Below are positions 25,399-34,094 of a stretch of DNA of 64,000 nucleotides, piece by piece. Both the position numbers and the translations under genes were made by a program. Numbering within the stretch: position 1 is the first letter of the stretch; each line of letters opens with the position of its first letter. Location of the stretch: NCBI RefSeq assembly GCF_016756395.1, contig NZ_AP018365.1:4439001-4503000 (forward strand), read 5' to 3'. Below the pieces are notes generated by a model. The model was not told the DNA's origin. It ran no database searches and was given only the letters and a program-made list of their open reading frames with translations. This DNA comes from Streptomyces sp. SN-593 (GTDB lineage: Bacteria; Actinomycetota; Actinomycetes; Streptomycetales; Streptomycetaceae).

Positions 25399-26667
25399 CT
25401 ACTTCTTCAGGAAGGTCGACCAGTCCGGCGACTCGCCCGGGTCCAGGTTGCGCAGCTTCGCCAGCACCGCCGGGTCCTGCATGTCCAGCCAGTCGCACAA
25501 CTGCTTGAAGGACACGCACTCCACGCCCTTGCGGGGGCAGACGTCCTTCACCACGTCGGAGACGGCCTGCATGTAGATGCCGCCGTTCCAGTCCTCGAAG
25601 TGGTTGCCGATGAACAGCGGCGCCCGGCTGCCGTTGTAGACCCGCTGGAAGCCCTCCAGGTACCCGTCCCGCGCCTGCTTCTCCCACTCGGGGTACTTCG
25701 CCGGGTCGCCCTCGGTGACGTCGCCGCCGGACTGGTTGTAGAGGAAGTTGAAGTCCATGGTCAGGCCCTGGAAGTCCTTGCCCGGGTAGGGCACCAGCTC
25801 CAGCGGGAAGTTCCAGATGCCGTCCTCCTTCTGCGGCCAGAGCTGGAAGTCGCCGGGCGAGCTGGCGTCGTACCGCCAGCCGAGCTGCTTCTCGGCCGGC
25901 AGCAGGTTCTTCTGGCCCTCCAGGCACGGCGCGCGGCCGCCGACCAGCTCCTGGGCGTAGTCGAAGGGCAGCGGAGGGATGTCGGTGAAGCCGGTGTTGG
26001 TCTTCCAGTTCTGCACGAAGGAGTAGGCCTGGCTGGTCTCGCTCAGCCACTCCTTGGTGCTCCAGTCCGCGCCCGCGCCCTTGTCGGGCAGGCAGAAGTG
26101 CCCGTTGAAGTGGGTGCCGATCTCGTCGCCGTCCTCCCAGGCCAGCCGGAGCTGCTCCAGGGTCCACCGGATGTGCTGGTCGGTGGGGTAGTCGATCGCG
26201 GAGGCGCCCGGCGAGTGCTGCGGCGGGTGGTAGAGGGTGCTCTTGTCCTTGGGCAGCAGGTAGATGCCGCTGAGGAAGAAGGTCATGTTGGCGTGGTACT
26301 TCTCCGCCAGGGTGCGGAAGCGGGAGAAGTCGTGGTCGTCGCCCTCCAGCGCGCCGTCCCAGGAGAAGACCACGAACTGCGGCGGCTCCTCGCCCGGCTT
26401 GAGCTTGTGGAAGGTCGGCTGGTTCGGCTGCGGACCGGTGTACGACGTGGAGCCGTCGCCGATCACCTTCGTCTTGCCGTCCCACGTCGGGGTGGTCGAG
26501 GCGGTCGGCGCGTGCCGCACCGGAGCCTGCGGCGCGGTGCCGCCGGCGGCCTTGGCGTGTGCCGAGCCGCCGCCCCCGGTGCCGACCGCGACCAGGGTCA
26601 CGGCCACCGCCGCCGCCACCGCCGCGGTGGCCAACCCGACCGCTGTTCTCCGCCTGAGCTTCACCAT
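25399..26667 (-). CDS. Secreted polysaccharide deacetylase-like protein
   Basis: 422 residues. A signal peptide (KLRRR, then a 25-residue Ala/Val core ending AHA near 45) directs export. The enzyme domain has NodB-like features: the metal-site Asp in VVFSWDGALEGDDHDF (replacing the usual TFDDG) and the H-x3-H pair in IGTHFNGHFC, followed by APLFIGNHFEDWNGGIY near the end. Such enzymes remove acetyl groups from polysaccharides such as chitin, xylan or peptidoglycan. The ATG at 26667 is preferred to the GTG at 26688 because the seven codons between contain the GGGGAA ribosome site. It follows the S53 peptidase in the same direction, but a strong terminator separates them. Confidence 0.82.
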   Translation of the reverse strand: MVKLRRRTAVGLATAAVAAAVAVTLVAVGTGGGGSAHAKAAGGTAPQAPVRHAPTASTTPTWDGKTKVIGDGSTSYTGPQPNQPTFHKLKPGEEPPQFVVFSWDGALEGDDHDFSRFRTLAEKYHANMTFFLSGIYLLPKDKSTLYHPPQHSPGASAIDYPTDQHIRWTLEQLRLAWEDGDEIGTHFNGHFCLPDKGAGADWSTKEWLSETSQAYSFVQNWKTNTGFTDIPPLPFDYAQELVGGRAPCLEGQKNLLPAEKQLGWRYDASSPGDFQLWPQKEDGIWNFPLELVPYPGKDFQGLTMDFNFLYNQSGGDVTEGDPAKYPEWEKQARDGYLEGFQRVYNGSRAPLFIGNHFEDWNGGIYMQAVSDVVKDVCPRKGVECVSFKQLCDWLDMQDPAVLAKLRNLDPGESPDWSTFLKK

Positions 26668-26746
26668 CGCTGCGCGTTCCCCCCACACGGTGTGCCTCGA
26701 ACGGACACACCGCCCCCCATTATTCAGACGATCCGATCAAACACGC

Positions 26747-26790
26747 GGGCGGGCCCCGGTGGAGGAGAAATCCTCCACCGGGGCCCGCCC
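26747..26790 (-). terminator. 20-bp perfect hairpin with GAAA loop
   Basis: Arms 26747-26766 and 26771-26790 are fully complementary. The minus-strand transcript of the S53 peptidase gene ends here, and the following bases (GCGTGTTTGATC) are relatively T-rich. It should insulate the deacetylase gene downstream. Confidence 0.85.
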
Positions 26791-26817
26791 TTACCGGACC
26801 GTCCTGACGGCGAACCG

Positions 26818-28932
26818 TCAGAAGTGGTACGACGTGAGGTACTTCGCGTTCGGCGAGCCGACACCGGTGGCGTCGTCGTAGCCGCGCACCGCGTTCAGCG
26901 AGGTGTCCTGGCCGAAGCCGATCAGCCGGACCAGCAGGTTGCCGTTGACCACGCCCGCGTCGTAGACGCTGCTCAGCGGGGTGCTGCTGTGCTGGGCCTG
27001 CTTGTCGACCACGTCGGTGGTCACGTGCGAGCGGGCGTAGATCGCCGGGTTGGCGAAGCCGATCGCGTGGTGGCCGGCCTGGATCGCGTCGGCCTGCACC
27101 GCCGCGAACTCCGGCGAGGAGACGCTGGTGCCGCCGTAGCCGCCCTCGCTGTAGGCCGCGCCGTCGGAGATGCCGACGAGCACCGAGGTGTAGAGGTCGC
27201 CGACCATCGAGATGTCCGGGGTGACCCGCTTGGCCTGCGCGGTCTTCTGGCCGGTCATCAGGGTGTGCGAGAGCGTGTCCGGGACGACGCCGCGCTGGTA
27301 GCCGGGCTGCGCGAAGTCCTCGCTGGTGCCGCCGCCACCGCCGAAGTAGAACGGCGCCGCGGCCGGGACCGGGCTCCAGCTCTTGCCGTCGGCCGACAGC
27401 GTCGAGCGGGTGGTGCCCATGTCGGTCTCGAAGCCGTACTTGCCGTTCTTGTCGGCCAGGGCCAGCGCGGTGCCGCCGACCGAGGTCACCCACGGGTCGG
27501 AGTCCGGCCAGTTGGCCTGGGCGCGCGAGGTGTCGGTCTGGCAGTTCGCGCCGGTGGCCGCCGCCAGCGGGCTGCTGTCACCGCAGTCGCCGGCCGAGAA
27601 GCCGATGCCGATGCCCTCGATCGCGGCCTCCTGGAAGACCTGCTCGTACGCCGCGATCTCCGACGCGGTCACGTCCGCGTCGTCCGTGGTGTGCATGATC
27701 TCGCCCCACGAGTTGGAGACGACATCGGCGAGGTGGTTGTCCACGATCTTGCTGATCGCGGCCAGCAGGTCGTCGTCGGTGCAGGAGTTCGCCCCCACGT
27801 AGACCACGTTGGCGTCGGGCGCGAGGCCGTGCGCCATCTCGACGTCGAGCGCCTCCTCGGGCGCCCAGCCGTCGGCGCCGCCGCACAGGTCCTCGTTCGT
27901 CCACTGCGAGGAGTCGACGTACTCGGTGTACTGGCCCTTCTTGAACGCCTTGTCACCGTGGTTGGTGGCGTACTGGTTCGCGTCCGCCGCCATGGTGGAG
28001 CTGCCGTACGCGTCCACGATGGCGATGGTGGCGCCCTTGCCGGTCAGCCCGGTGGAGGTGATGCCGTACGCCTTGCGGATCTGCGAGGGGTACAGCGAGC
28101 ACTGGTCGAACGCCACGTCCTTCTTGGTGAAGCCCGCGGGCGCGCCCTTGGCGGTCTTCTGGCCCCAGTACGCGGAGCAGGTGGCGGTGGTGGGCAGGGA
28201 GGTCTTGTCCTTGTCCGCCGTCGCGCCCTTGGAGGTCGCGGTGGTGTCCGTGACGACCTTGTGCGAGTCCGGGCGCACCACGTTGCTGCCGGCCGACGAC
28301 AGGCCGTCGACACCGAGGATCGCGCTGGAGACGGAGGCCGGCACCTTCAGGTCCTGGGCCGGCGCGTGGCGCAGTTGGCCGGACACCTTGTACTGGTGCT
28401 CGCCGGTGCCGAACGCCTTGGTGATCGCGGCGTTGGTGCCCTTGACGGTGATCGCGTGCGCGGTGGTGCTCAGCACCTTCAGGCCCGAGTCCTCGGCCCA
28501 CTTCTGCACGGCGCTGATCTGCGCCTTGGTGGCACCGAACCGGGCCTGGTACTGCGCGGCGGTGAGGAACTTGCCGTAACTGGCGTTGCTCGGGTCCGAG
28601 ACGGCCGTCGCGTACGCGGTGAGCCCGGCCGGGTCCTGGCCGGCGAGGTACACCGTGCCGGTGATCTCGGTGGCGGACGACAGCGAGCCGGCGTCCGCGG
28701 ACGCGGTGGCCCACGCCGGGTGCGAGCCTGAGATGGTCTTGGCGGTGGCCGACGGCGTGGACGCCTGCGAGGGCCCGGCCATCAGCAGCGATCCGGAGAG
28801 CAGGGCCAGCGAGGCGGCCGCTACGACTCCGGCGCGGCCTCTGCCGCTACGGGGTGCGTGTATGTGGGTGATGACGACTCCAACGTGATGGTCCGTGAGC
28901 AGGGAACGACGGGCACGGGCCCTGTACCGCAC
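26818..28932 (-). CDS. Secreted S53 (sedolisin/kumamolisin-type) serine-carboxyl peptidase
   Basis: 704 residues. A signal peptide with a long n-region leads to AGPSQAS. A propeptide of the Pro-kumamolisin type (about 75-215) precedes the catalytic domain. PEEALDVEMAH (about 355-365) supplies the Glu and Asp of the triad, and GGTSVSSPEF (about 600-610) carries the nucleophilic Ser. The Ca2+ site is seen in PDISMVGD and in the terminal GYDDATGVGSPN. These enzymes digest protein outside the cell, usually at acid pH. GTG 28932 is the only in-frame start before the signal core, but codon use over the first ~30 codons is weak and no ribosome site is clear, so the start is uncertain. Confidence 0.93.
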   Translation of the reverse strand: MRYRARARRSLLTDHHVGVVITHIHAPRSGRGRAGVVAAASLALLSGSLLMAGPSQASTPSATAKTISGSHPAWATASADAGSLSSATEITGTVYLAGQDPAGLTAYATAVSDPSNASYGKFLTAAQYQARFGATKAQISAVQKWAEDSGLKVLSTTAHAITVKGTNAAITKAFGTGEHQYKVSGQLRHAPAQDLKVPASVSSAILGVDGLSSAGSNVVRPDSHKVVTDTTATSKGATADKDKTSLPTTATCSAYWGQKTAKGAPAGFTKKDVAFDQCSLYPSQIRKAYGITSTGLTGKGATIAIVDAYGSSTMAADANQYATNHGDKAFKKGQYTEYVDSSQWTNEDLCGGADGWAPEEALDVEMAHGLAPDANVVYVGANSCTDDDLLAAISKIVDNHLADVVSNSWGEIMHTTDDADVTASEIAAYEQVFQEAAIEGIGIGFSAGDCGDSSPLAAATGANCQTDTSRAQANWPDSDPWVTSVGGTALALADKNGKYGFETDMGTTRSTLSADGKSWSPVPAAAPFYFGGGGGTSEDFAQPGYQRGVVPDTLSHTLMTGQKTAQAKRVTPDISMVGDLYTSVLVGISDGAAYSEGGYGGTSVSSPEFAAVQADAIQAGHHAIGFANPAIYARSHVTTDVVDKQAQHSSTPLSSVYDAGVVNGNLLVRLIGFGQDTSLNAVRGYDDATGVGSPNAKYLTSYHF

Positions 28933-29231
28933 GCTCGTTCACGACCCGCACCCGCGCTGTAGTGTGCACGCCACGTGAGCGTTGTGGGAATAGCGTATGG
29001 GCGCTCAGCGGTGTCGCTTTACCGAAAACCGACGATCGCCCGGAGCCCAAATCCGGTCGGAAGAGGGCGTTTCCCCCATCCCCCGTCCGCGCCGCCCTCC
29101 GCTTCACGCCACTCCCGCACCTCGACCCATCCTTTTCGGCCGCGGCTCCGAATCACCCGTGACAGAGCCGGCGGGGACGCCGGCAGGGGAGCGGGCGAGG
29201 CGCGCGGACAGCGCGGGATCGGGGCGACGAG
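28933..29231. other. Divergent promoter region of S53 peptidase and fatty-acid operon
   Basis: 299 bases without a gene. G+C content is lower around 28960-29050 (TGTGGGAATAGCGTATGG, CTTTACCGAAAACCGACG). Promoters for both operons must lie here. I see no spacing or motif good enough to name a sigma factor, although GGAAT at 28987 and the AAAACC stretch are worth testing. Confidence 0.45.
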
Positions 29232-30491
29232 GTGCGGCGGCGTATCGCGGTGGTGGGTTCGGGGGTGGCCGGCCTGACCGCGGCCCACGTGTTGCGGCAG
29301 GCGTGCGAGGTCTCGCTCTACGAGGCGGACGACCGCCTCGGCGGCCACGCGCACACCCACGACGTGGCCGACCCCGGCGGCCGGGCGCTGCGGATCGACA
29401 CCGGCTTCATCGTGCACAACGACCGCACCTACCCGACCCTGCTGCGGCTGCTGCGCGAACTGGGCGTGGCCACCCAGGAATCCGAGATGAGCCTGTCCGT
29501 GCGCTGCGACGGCTGCGGCCTGCAGTACGCGGGCGCCCGCGGCCCCGGCGGCCTGTTCGCCCGCCCGGACAGCGCGCTGCGCGGCCGCTACCTGAGCCTG
29601 CTCGCCGGGGTGCCGTCCTTCCACCGGGCGGCCCGCGCCGCGCTCGACTCGGGGCGGGCCGAGCACCTGACGCTGGGCCGGTTCGTGGTCGAGCAGGGCT
29701 TCTCGCCGTACTTCACCGCGCACTTCGTGGTGCCGCTGGTCTCCTCCGTGTGGTCCTGCGCCCCCGACCAGGCGATGCGCTACCCGGCGGCGTACCTCTT
29801 CCGCTTCCTGCGCCACCACGGGCTGCTGTCGGTGAGCGGGTCCCCGCGGTGGAGGACGGTCACCGGCGGCTCGGCGGAGTACGTCCGGCGGATCGGCAAG
29901 CAGCTCACCACGGTGCACACCGGCACCCCGGTCCGCGCGGTGCGCCGCTTCCCCGACCGCGCCGAGGTCACCACCGCCGACGGCACCACCCGGGAGTACG
30001 ACGCGGTGGTGCTGGCCACCCACCCCGACCAGGCGCTCGCCGTCCTCGCCGACGCGACCGCCACCGAGGCGCGGGTGCTCGGCGCGTTCGACTACTCCCG
30101 CAACGAGACGCTGCTGCACACCGACGCCTCGCTGCTGCCAACGGCCCGCCGGGCCCGCGCCTCGTGGAACTACCTGATGCCCTCCTGCACGGCCCCCGCG
30201 CGGAAGGTGCGGGTCAGCTACCACATGAACCGGCTGCAACGGCTGGACGCCGCGGCGGACTACCTGGTCACGCTCAACGCGTCCGAGGCGGTGGACCCGG
30301 ACCGCGTGCTGGCCCGCATGGTCTACGAACACCCCCTGTACACGCCCGAGTCGGTGGCCGCCCAGCAGCGCCTGCCCGAACTGAACACGTCCGTCACGGC
30401 GTACGCGGGCGCCTACCACGGGTGGGGGTTCCACGAGGACGGCTGCCGCTCCGGCGTGGCGGCCGCCGCCGCGCTCGGGGTGCGCTGGTGA
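29232..30491 (+). CDS. FAD-dependent oxidoreductase (Rv0449c-like)
   Basis: 419 residues. The Rossmann motif VVGSGVAGLTAAHVL (Gly9, Gly11, Gly14) binds FAD, with the acidic Glu in LYEADDRLGGHAHT. The sequence belongs to the amine-oxidase/NAD(P)-binding_8 group. It starts with GTG and its stop overlaps the DUF1365 start as GTGA. It is the first gene of a five-gene coupled operon for lipid modification. In M. tuberculosis the homologous set Rv0449c-Rv0448c-Rv0447c-Rv0446c has the same order. A likely role is redox modification (desaturation or reduction) of an acyl chain that the methyltransferases act on; this is inference. Confidence 0.88.
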   Translation: MRRRIAVVGSGVAGLTAAHVLRQACEVSLYEADDRLGGHAHTHDVADPGGRALRIDTGFIVHNDRTYPTLLRLLRELGVATQESEMSLSVRCDGCGLQYAGARGPGGLFARPDSALRGRYLSLLAGVPSFHRAARAALDSGRAEHLTLGRFVVEQGFSPYFTAHFVVPLVSSVWSCAPDQAMRYPAAYLFRFLRHHGLLSVSGSPRWRTVTGGSAEYVRRIGKQLTTVHTGTPVRAVRRFPDRAEVTTADGTTREYDAVVLATHPDQALAVLADATATEARVLGAFDYSRNETLLHTDASLLPTARRARASWNYLMPSCTAPARKVRVSYHMNRLQRLDAAADYLVTLNASEAVDPDRVLARMVYEHPLYTPESVAAQQRLPELNTSVTAYAGAYHGWGFHEDGCRSGVAAAAALGVRW

Positions 30492-31291
30492 CCCGCCCCC
30501 GGCCGCCCGCCCGGCCCGCCGCCGCGACGGACCCCGCGCCGGACGCCCGCGGGAGCGCACCGGCCGGACCGGCCGGCCTGTACCGCTGCGTGACCACCCA
30601 CGTCCGCACCCGGCCGATCCGCCGCGTCTTCCGGCACCGCACCTACCTGTGGCTGGTCGACCTCGACCACCTGCCGGTGCCGCCCCGGCCGCTGCGTCCG
30701 CTCGCCCGGTTCGCCGCGCGCGACCACTTCGCGGGCACCGCGCCCACCCTGCGCGCCGGCCTGGAGCGCTACCTCGACGCGCAGGGCGTCCGCCTCGACG
30801 GCGGCCGGGTGCTGATGCTCGCGCACGCCCGCGTGCTCGGCCACGTCTTCAACCCGCTGACCGTCTACTGGTGCCACCGACCCGACGGCACGCCGCTGTG
30901 CACCGTCGCCGAGGTGCACAACACCTACGGCGAGCGGCACTGCTACCTGCTGCGCCCCGACGAGCGGGGCCGGGCCGAGGTGCCCAAGGAGTTCTACGTC
31001 TCGCCGTTCTTCCCGGTCGACGGCCGCTACCGGATGCGCCTGCCGGTGCCCGGCGCGCGGCTCGACCTGGCCGTGCACCTGGAGCGGGCGGGCGGCCGGC
31101 CGTTCACCGCGACGGTGCGCGGCACCCGCCGCCCGGCCGGCAGCCGGGAACTGCTGGCCGCCGCGCTCCGGCACCCCTGGTCCACGCTCGCCGTCTCCGC
31201 GGCGATCCGGTGGCAGGGCGTCCGCCTCCACCTGCGCGGCCTGCCCGTGCTCCCCCGCCCGCACCACCGGACCCAGGAGGGCCTGAAGTGA
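30488..31291 (+). CDS. DUF1365 protein
   Basis: 267 residues. Family signatures are GLYRCVTTHVRTRPIRRVFRH at the start, LMLAHARVLGHVFNPLTVYW, EVHNTYGERHCYLL and KEFYVSPFFPVDGRY. The first 35 residues are a disordered Pro/Ala tract. No catalytic role is established; members are encoded beside Cfa-type enzymes in many bacteria. The HxxNP and EVHNTYGE motifs, rich in His and Glu, could hold a metal. It overlaps both neighbours by 4 bases (GTGA each time), and AGGAGG for the next gene lies inside its end. No signal peptide. Confidence 0.9.
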   Translation: MTRPRPPARPAAATDPAPDARGSAPAGPAGLYRCVTTHVRTRPIRRVFRHRTYLWLVDLDHLPVPPRPLRPLARFAARDHFAGTAPTLRAGLERYLDAQGVRLDGGRVLMLAHARVLGHVFNPLTVYWCHRPDGTPLCTVAEVHNTYGERHCYLLRPDERGRAEVPKEFYVSPFFPVDGRYRMRLPVPGARLDLAVHLERAGGRPFTATVRGTRRPAGSRELLAAALRHPWSTLAVSAAIRWQGVRLHLRGLPVLPRPHHRTQEGLK

Positions 31292-32688
31292 GCAGACTCG
31301 TCTCCGACCGCACCGCAGCCGCGCCGGCGCCCGGCGGGCCCGCCGCGGCGCCGCGGGCCGGCGTGGACCCGGTCACGTGGCCGGACGCGGCCCGGGTGCC
31401 GCGCAGTTCGCCGCCGCGCACCGCGGTGGGCCGGCTGCTGGTCGGCCGCGCCCTCGCCCGGCTGCCACTGCGGGTGCGCACGCCGGACGGTTCCGGCAGC
31501 GGCGACCAGGGGCCGGTGCTGCGGCTGCACGATCCGGCGGCGTTCCACCGCCGGATCGCGGTCGACGGCCTGATCGGCTTCGGCGAGTCCTACATGGCCG
31601 GCGAGTGGGACGCGGACGACCTGGTCGAGGTGCTCACGGTACTGGCCGCGAACGCCACCGCGCTGGTCCCGCCCGCCCTGCAGCGGCTGCGCCGCGCCTG
31701 GGCGCACGCCACCCCGGCGGCGCAGCGCAACACCCCCGACGGCGCCCGGGACAACATCCGCCGGCACTACGACCTGTCGAACGAGCTGTTCGCGCTCTTC
31801 CTCGACGACACGATGACCTACTCCGCCGCCCTGTTCCGCGGCTTCCCCGCCGACCAGGACGTCCTCGCCTCCGCCCAGCACCGCAAGATCGACCGGCTGC
31901 TCGACCTGGCCGGCGTCGAAGAGGGCACCCGGCTGCTGGAGATCGGCACCGGCTGGGGAGAGCTGGCGCTGCGGGCGGCCGGGCGCGGCGCGCGGGTGCG
32001 CACCGTGACGCTCTCCCGCGAGCAGCGCGACCTGGCCGAGGCGCGGATCGCCGCCGCGGGCCTGGCCGGCTCGGTCGAGGTCGAACTGTGCGACTACCGC
32101 CAGGTGCGGGGAAGCTTCGACGCCGTGGTCAGCGTGGAGATGATCGAGGCGGTCGGCGCGGAGTTCTGGCCGGAGTACTTCGCCACCCTCGCCCGCGTCC
32201 TGGCCCCCGGCGGCCGGATCGCCCTCCAGTCCATCACCATGGCGCACGACCGGATGCTCGCCACGAACGGCACCTACACCTGGATCGGCAAGTACGTCTT
32301 CCCCGGCGGCCTGATCCCCTCCTCCGAGGCGATCGAACGGGAGGCCGCCGCGCACGGCCTGCGGATATCCGACGACGCCGGCTTCGGCCCGCACTACGCG
32401 GAGACGCTGCGGCTGTGGCGGGAGCGGTTCACCGCCGCGGCCGGGGCGGGGCAGGTCGCCGCGGCCGGCTTCGACGCGACCTTCCGCCGGATGTGGGAGT
32501 TCTACCTCGCCTACTCCGAGGCCGGGTTCCGCTCCGGCTACCTGGACGTGCGGCAGATGGTCCTGGCTCGCCCGTCGACCGCCGAGGGCGGCGGAGCGTC
32601 GTCGGGCGGCGGGGTCCCGGGGGGCGACGTGCCCCCGCCGGGCGGCCGGGGCACGGATCACGGACACGAGGACGGAGAGCGACGATGA
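31288..32688 (+). CDS. Cyclopropane-fatty-acid-synthase-like SAM methyltransferase 1
   Basis: 466 residues. After a ~45-residue low-complexity start, GLIGFGESYMAGEWDADDL and DNIRRHYDLSNELFALFLDDTMTYS are the N-terminal Cfa signatures. LLEIGTGWGELAL (about 215-227) is the SAM loop, followed by VTLSREQRDLA and VSVEMIEAVG. QSITMAHDRM and IFPGG-like KYVFPGGLIPS follow. The enzyme transfers a methylene or methyl group to an unsaturated phospholipid acyl chain at the membrane surface. GTG 31288 has AGGAGG at ideal spacing and overlaps the DUF1365 stop. Closest by neighbourhood to UfaA1 (Rv0447c). A 35-residue Gly/Pro tail is unusual. Confidence 0.92.
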   Translation: MSRLVSDRTAAAPAPGGPAAAPRAGVDPVTWPDAARVPRSSPPRTAVGRLLVGRALARLPLRVRTPDGSGSGDQGPVLRLHDPAAFHRRIAVDGLIGFGESYMAGEWDADDLVEVLTVLAANATALVPPALQRLRRAWAHATPAAQRNTPDGARDNIRRHYDLSNELFALFLDDTMTYSAALFRGFPADQDVLASAQHRKIDRLLDLAGVEEGTRLLEIGTGWGELALRAAGRGARVRTVTLSREQRDLAEARIAAAGLAGSVEVELCDYRQVRGSFDAVVSVEMIEAVGAEFWPEYFATLARVLAPGGRIALQSITMAHDRMLATNGTYTWIGKYVFPGGLIPSSEAIEREAAAHGLRISDDAGFGPHYAETLRLWRERFTAAAGAGQVAAAGFDATFRRMWEFYLAYSEAGFRSGYLDVRQMVLARPSTAEGGGASSGGGVPGGDVPPPGGRGTDHGHEDGERR

Positions 32689-34094
32689 CCGCGGTGGCGG
32701 AACGGCTCGGGCGACTGCTCGAGGGGTACTTCGGCGGACGGCCGCCGGTGCGGCTGCGCGCCTGGGACGGCAGCGAGACCGGCCCGGCGGACGCGCCCGT
32801 GGTCGTGGTGGGCAGCCGCCGCGCGCTGCGCCGCCTGCTGTGGCAGCCCAGCGGCCTGGGCCTGGCCGAGGCGTACATCGCGGGGGAGTTGGACATCGAG
32901 GGCGACCTGCCGGACGGGCTCGGCCGGGTGGCCCGGGCGCTGCGGGAGCGAGGCGACGCGCCGGGCCGACCCGGGCCGCGGGAACTCGCCGCGGCCGCCG
33001 CCACCGCGCTGCGGCTCGGCGCGCTCGGCCCGCGCCCGGCCCCGCCGGGCGTCCGGCGGGCGGCGCCGCGCGGCGAGAAGCACAGCACCGGCCGGGACCG
33101 CGCCGCCATCAGCCACCACTACGACCTGTCCAACGCCTGGTACGCCGAACTGCTGGACCCGTCGATGGCGTACTCCTGCGGCTACTGGACCGAGTCACCG
33201 GGCACACCGCGGGACGAGCCCACGACCGCGACCGCGGGCGCGGGCGCCGATCCCGGCACGGGCGCCGATCCCGGCACGGGCGCCGGCACCGGCGCCGGCT
33301 CCGACGGCGCCGGGACGGGCTACGGCCTGGCCGAGGCGCAGCGCGACAAGCTCGAACTCGTCTGCCGCAAGCTCGCGCTGGCCCCGGGCGCGCGGCTGCT
33401 GGACATGGGCTGCGGCTGGGGCAGCCTCGCCCTGTACGCGGCCCGGGAGTTCAAGGCCCGGGTCACCGCCGTCACCCTCTCCCGCGAGCAGCGCGACTTC
33501 GTGGCCGCCCGGGTCGAGGAGGAGGGCCTCGGCGGCCTGGTCGAGGTGCGGCTGAGCCACTACCGCGACCTCGCCGCCGACGCGGGCGGCTACGACGCGG
33601 TCAGCGCGATCGAGATGGGCGAGCACGTCGGCGAGGAGCACTACCCGGACTTCGCCGCCCGGCTGCACGCGCTGCTGCGGCCGCGGGGCCGGCTGCTGAT
33701 GCAGCAGATGTCCCGCGGCGCCGACGCGCCCGGCGGCGGCGCGTTCATCGAGACGTACATCGTCCCCGACATGCACATGCGCCCGGTCGGGCGGACCGTG
33801 GACCTGTTGGAGGGCGCGGGACTGGAGGTGCGGTCCGTGGAAGCGATGCGCGAGCACTACGTCCGGACGATCGCCGCCTGGTACCGCACGCTGGAGGAGC
33901 GCCGCCCGGCGTTCGCCGCGCTGGCGGGCGACGCCGCGGTGCGGGTCTGGCGGCTGTACCTGGCCGGCTCGATGCTGGCGTTCGCCGAGCGGCGGATGGG
34001 CGTGGACCAGATCCTCGCGGTGCGCCCGGAGGAGGCGGGCGACTCCGGTCTGCCGGCCACCCCGCGCGACTGGTACGCCCCGGTGCGGCCGTGA
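32685..34094 (+). CDS. Cyclopropane-fatty-acid-synthase-like SAM methyltransferase 2
   Basis: 469 residues, a second Cfa-family protein directly coupled to the first by ATGA. The two are clearly different: this one has LGLAEAYIAGELDIEGDL, AISHHYDLSNAWYAELLDPSM, the SAM loop LLDMGCGWGSLAL (about 238-250) and VSAIEMGEHVGEEHY. An insertion of ~35 residues made of Gly-Ala-Asp-Pro-Gly-Thr repeats separates the substrate-side helix from the SAM domain. It could act on a different acyl position or form a heteromeric complex with the first enzyme; both ideas are inference. The Rv0449c-Rv0446c set has a single Cfa gene. Confidence 0.92.
   Translation: MTAVAERLGRLLEGYFGGRPPVRLRAWDGSETGPADAPVVVVGSRRALRRLLWQPSGLGLAEAYIAGELDIEGDLPDGLGRVARALRERGDAPGRPGPRELAAAAATALRLGALGPRPAPPGVRRAAPRGEKHSTGRDRAAISHHYDLSNAWYAELLDPSMAYSCGYWTESPGTPRDEPTTATAGAGADPGTGADPGTGAGTGAGSDGAGTGYGLAEAQRDKLELVCRKLALAPGARLLDMGCGWGSLALYAAREFKARVTAVTLSREQRDFVAARVEEEGLGGLVEVRLSHYRDLAADAGGYDAVSAIEMGEHVGEEHYPDFAARLHALLRPRGRLLMQQMSRGADAPGGGAFIETYIVPDMHMRPVGRTVDLLEGAGLEVRSVEAMREHYVRTIAAWYRTLEERRPAFAALAGDAAVRVWRLYLAGSMLAFAERRMGVDQILAVRPEEAGDSGLPATPRDWYAPVRP

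Noticed and set aside
28933..29231. SigK-type promoter in front of the lipid operon, by analogy with M. tuberculosis
   Set aside because: I could not find a convincing -35/-10 pair for an ECF sigma factor; the analogy alone is not evidence.
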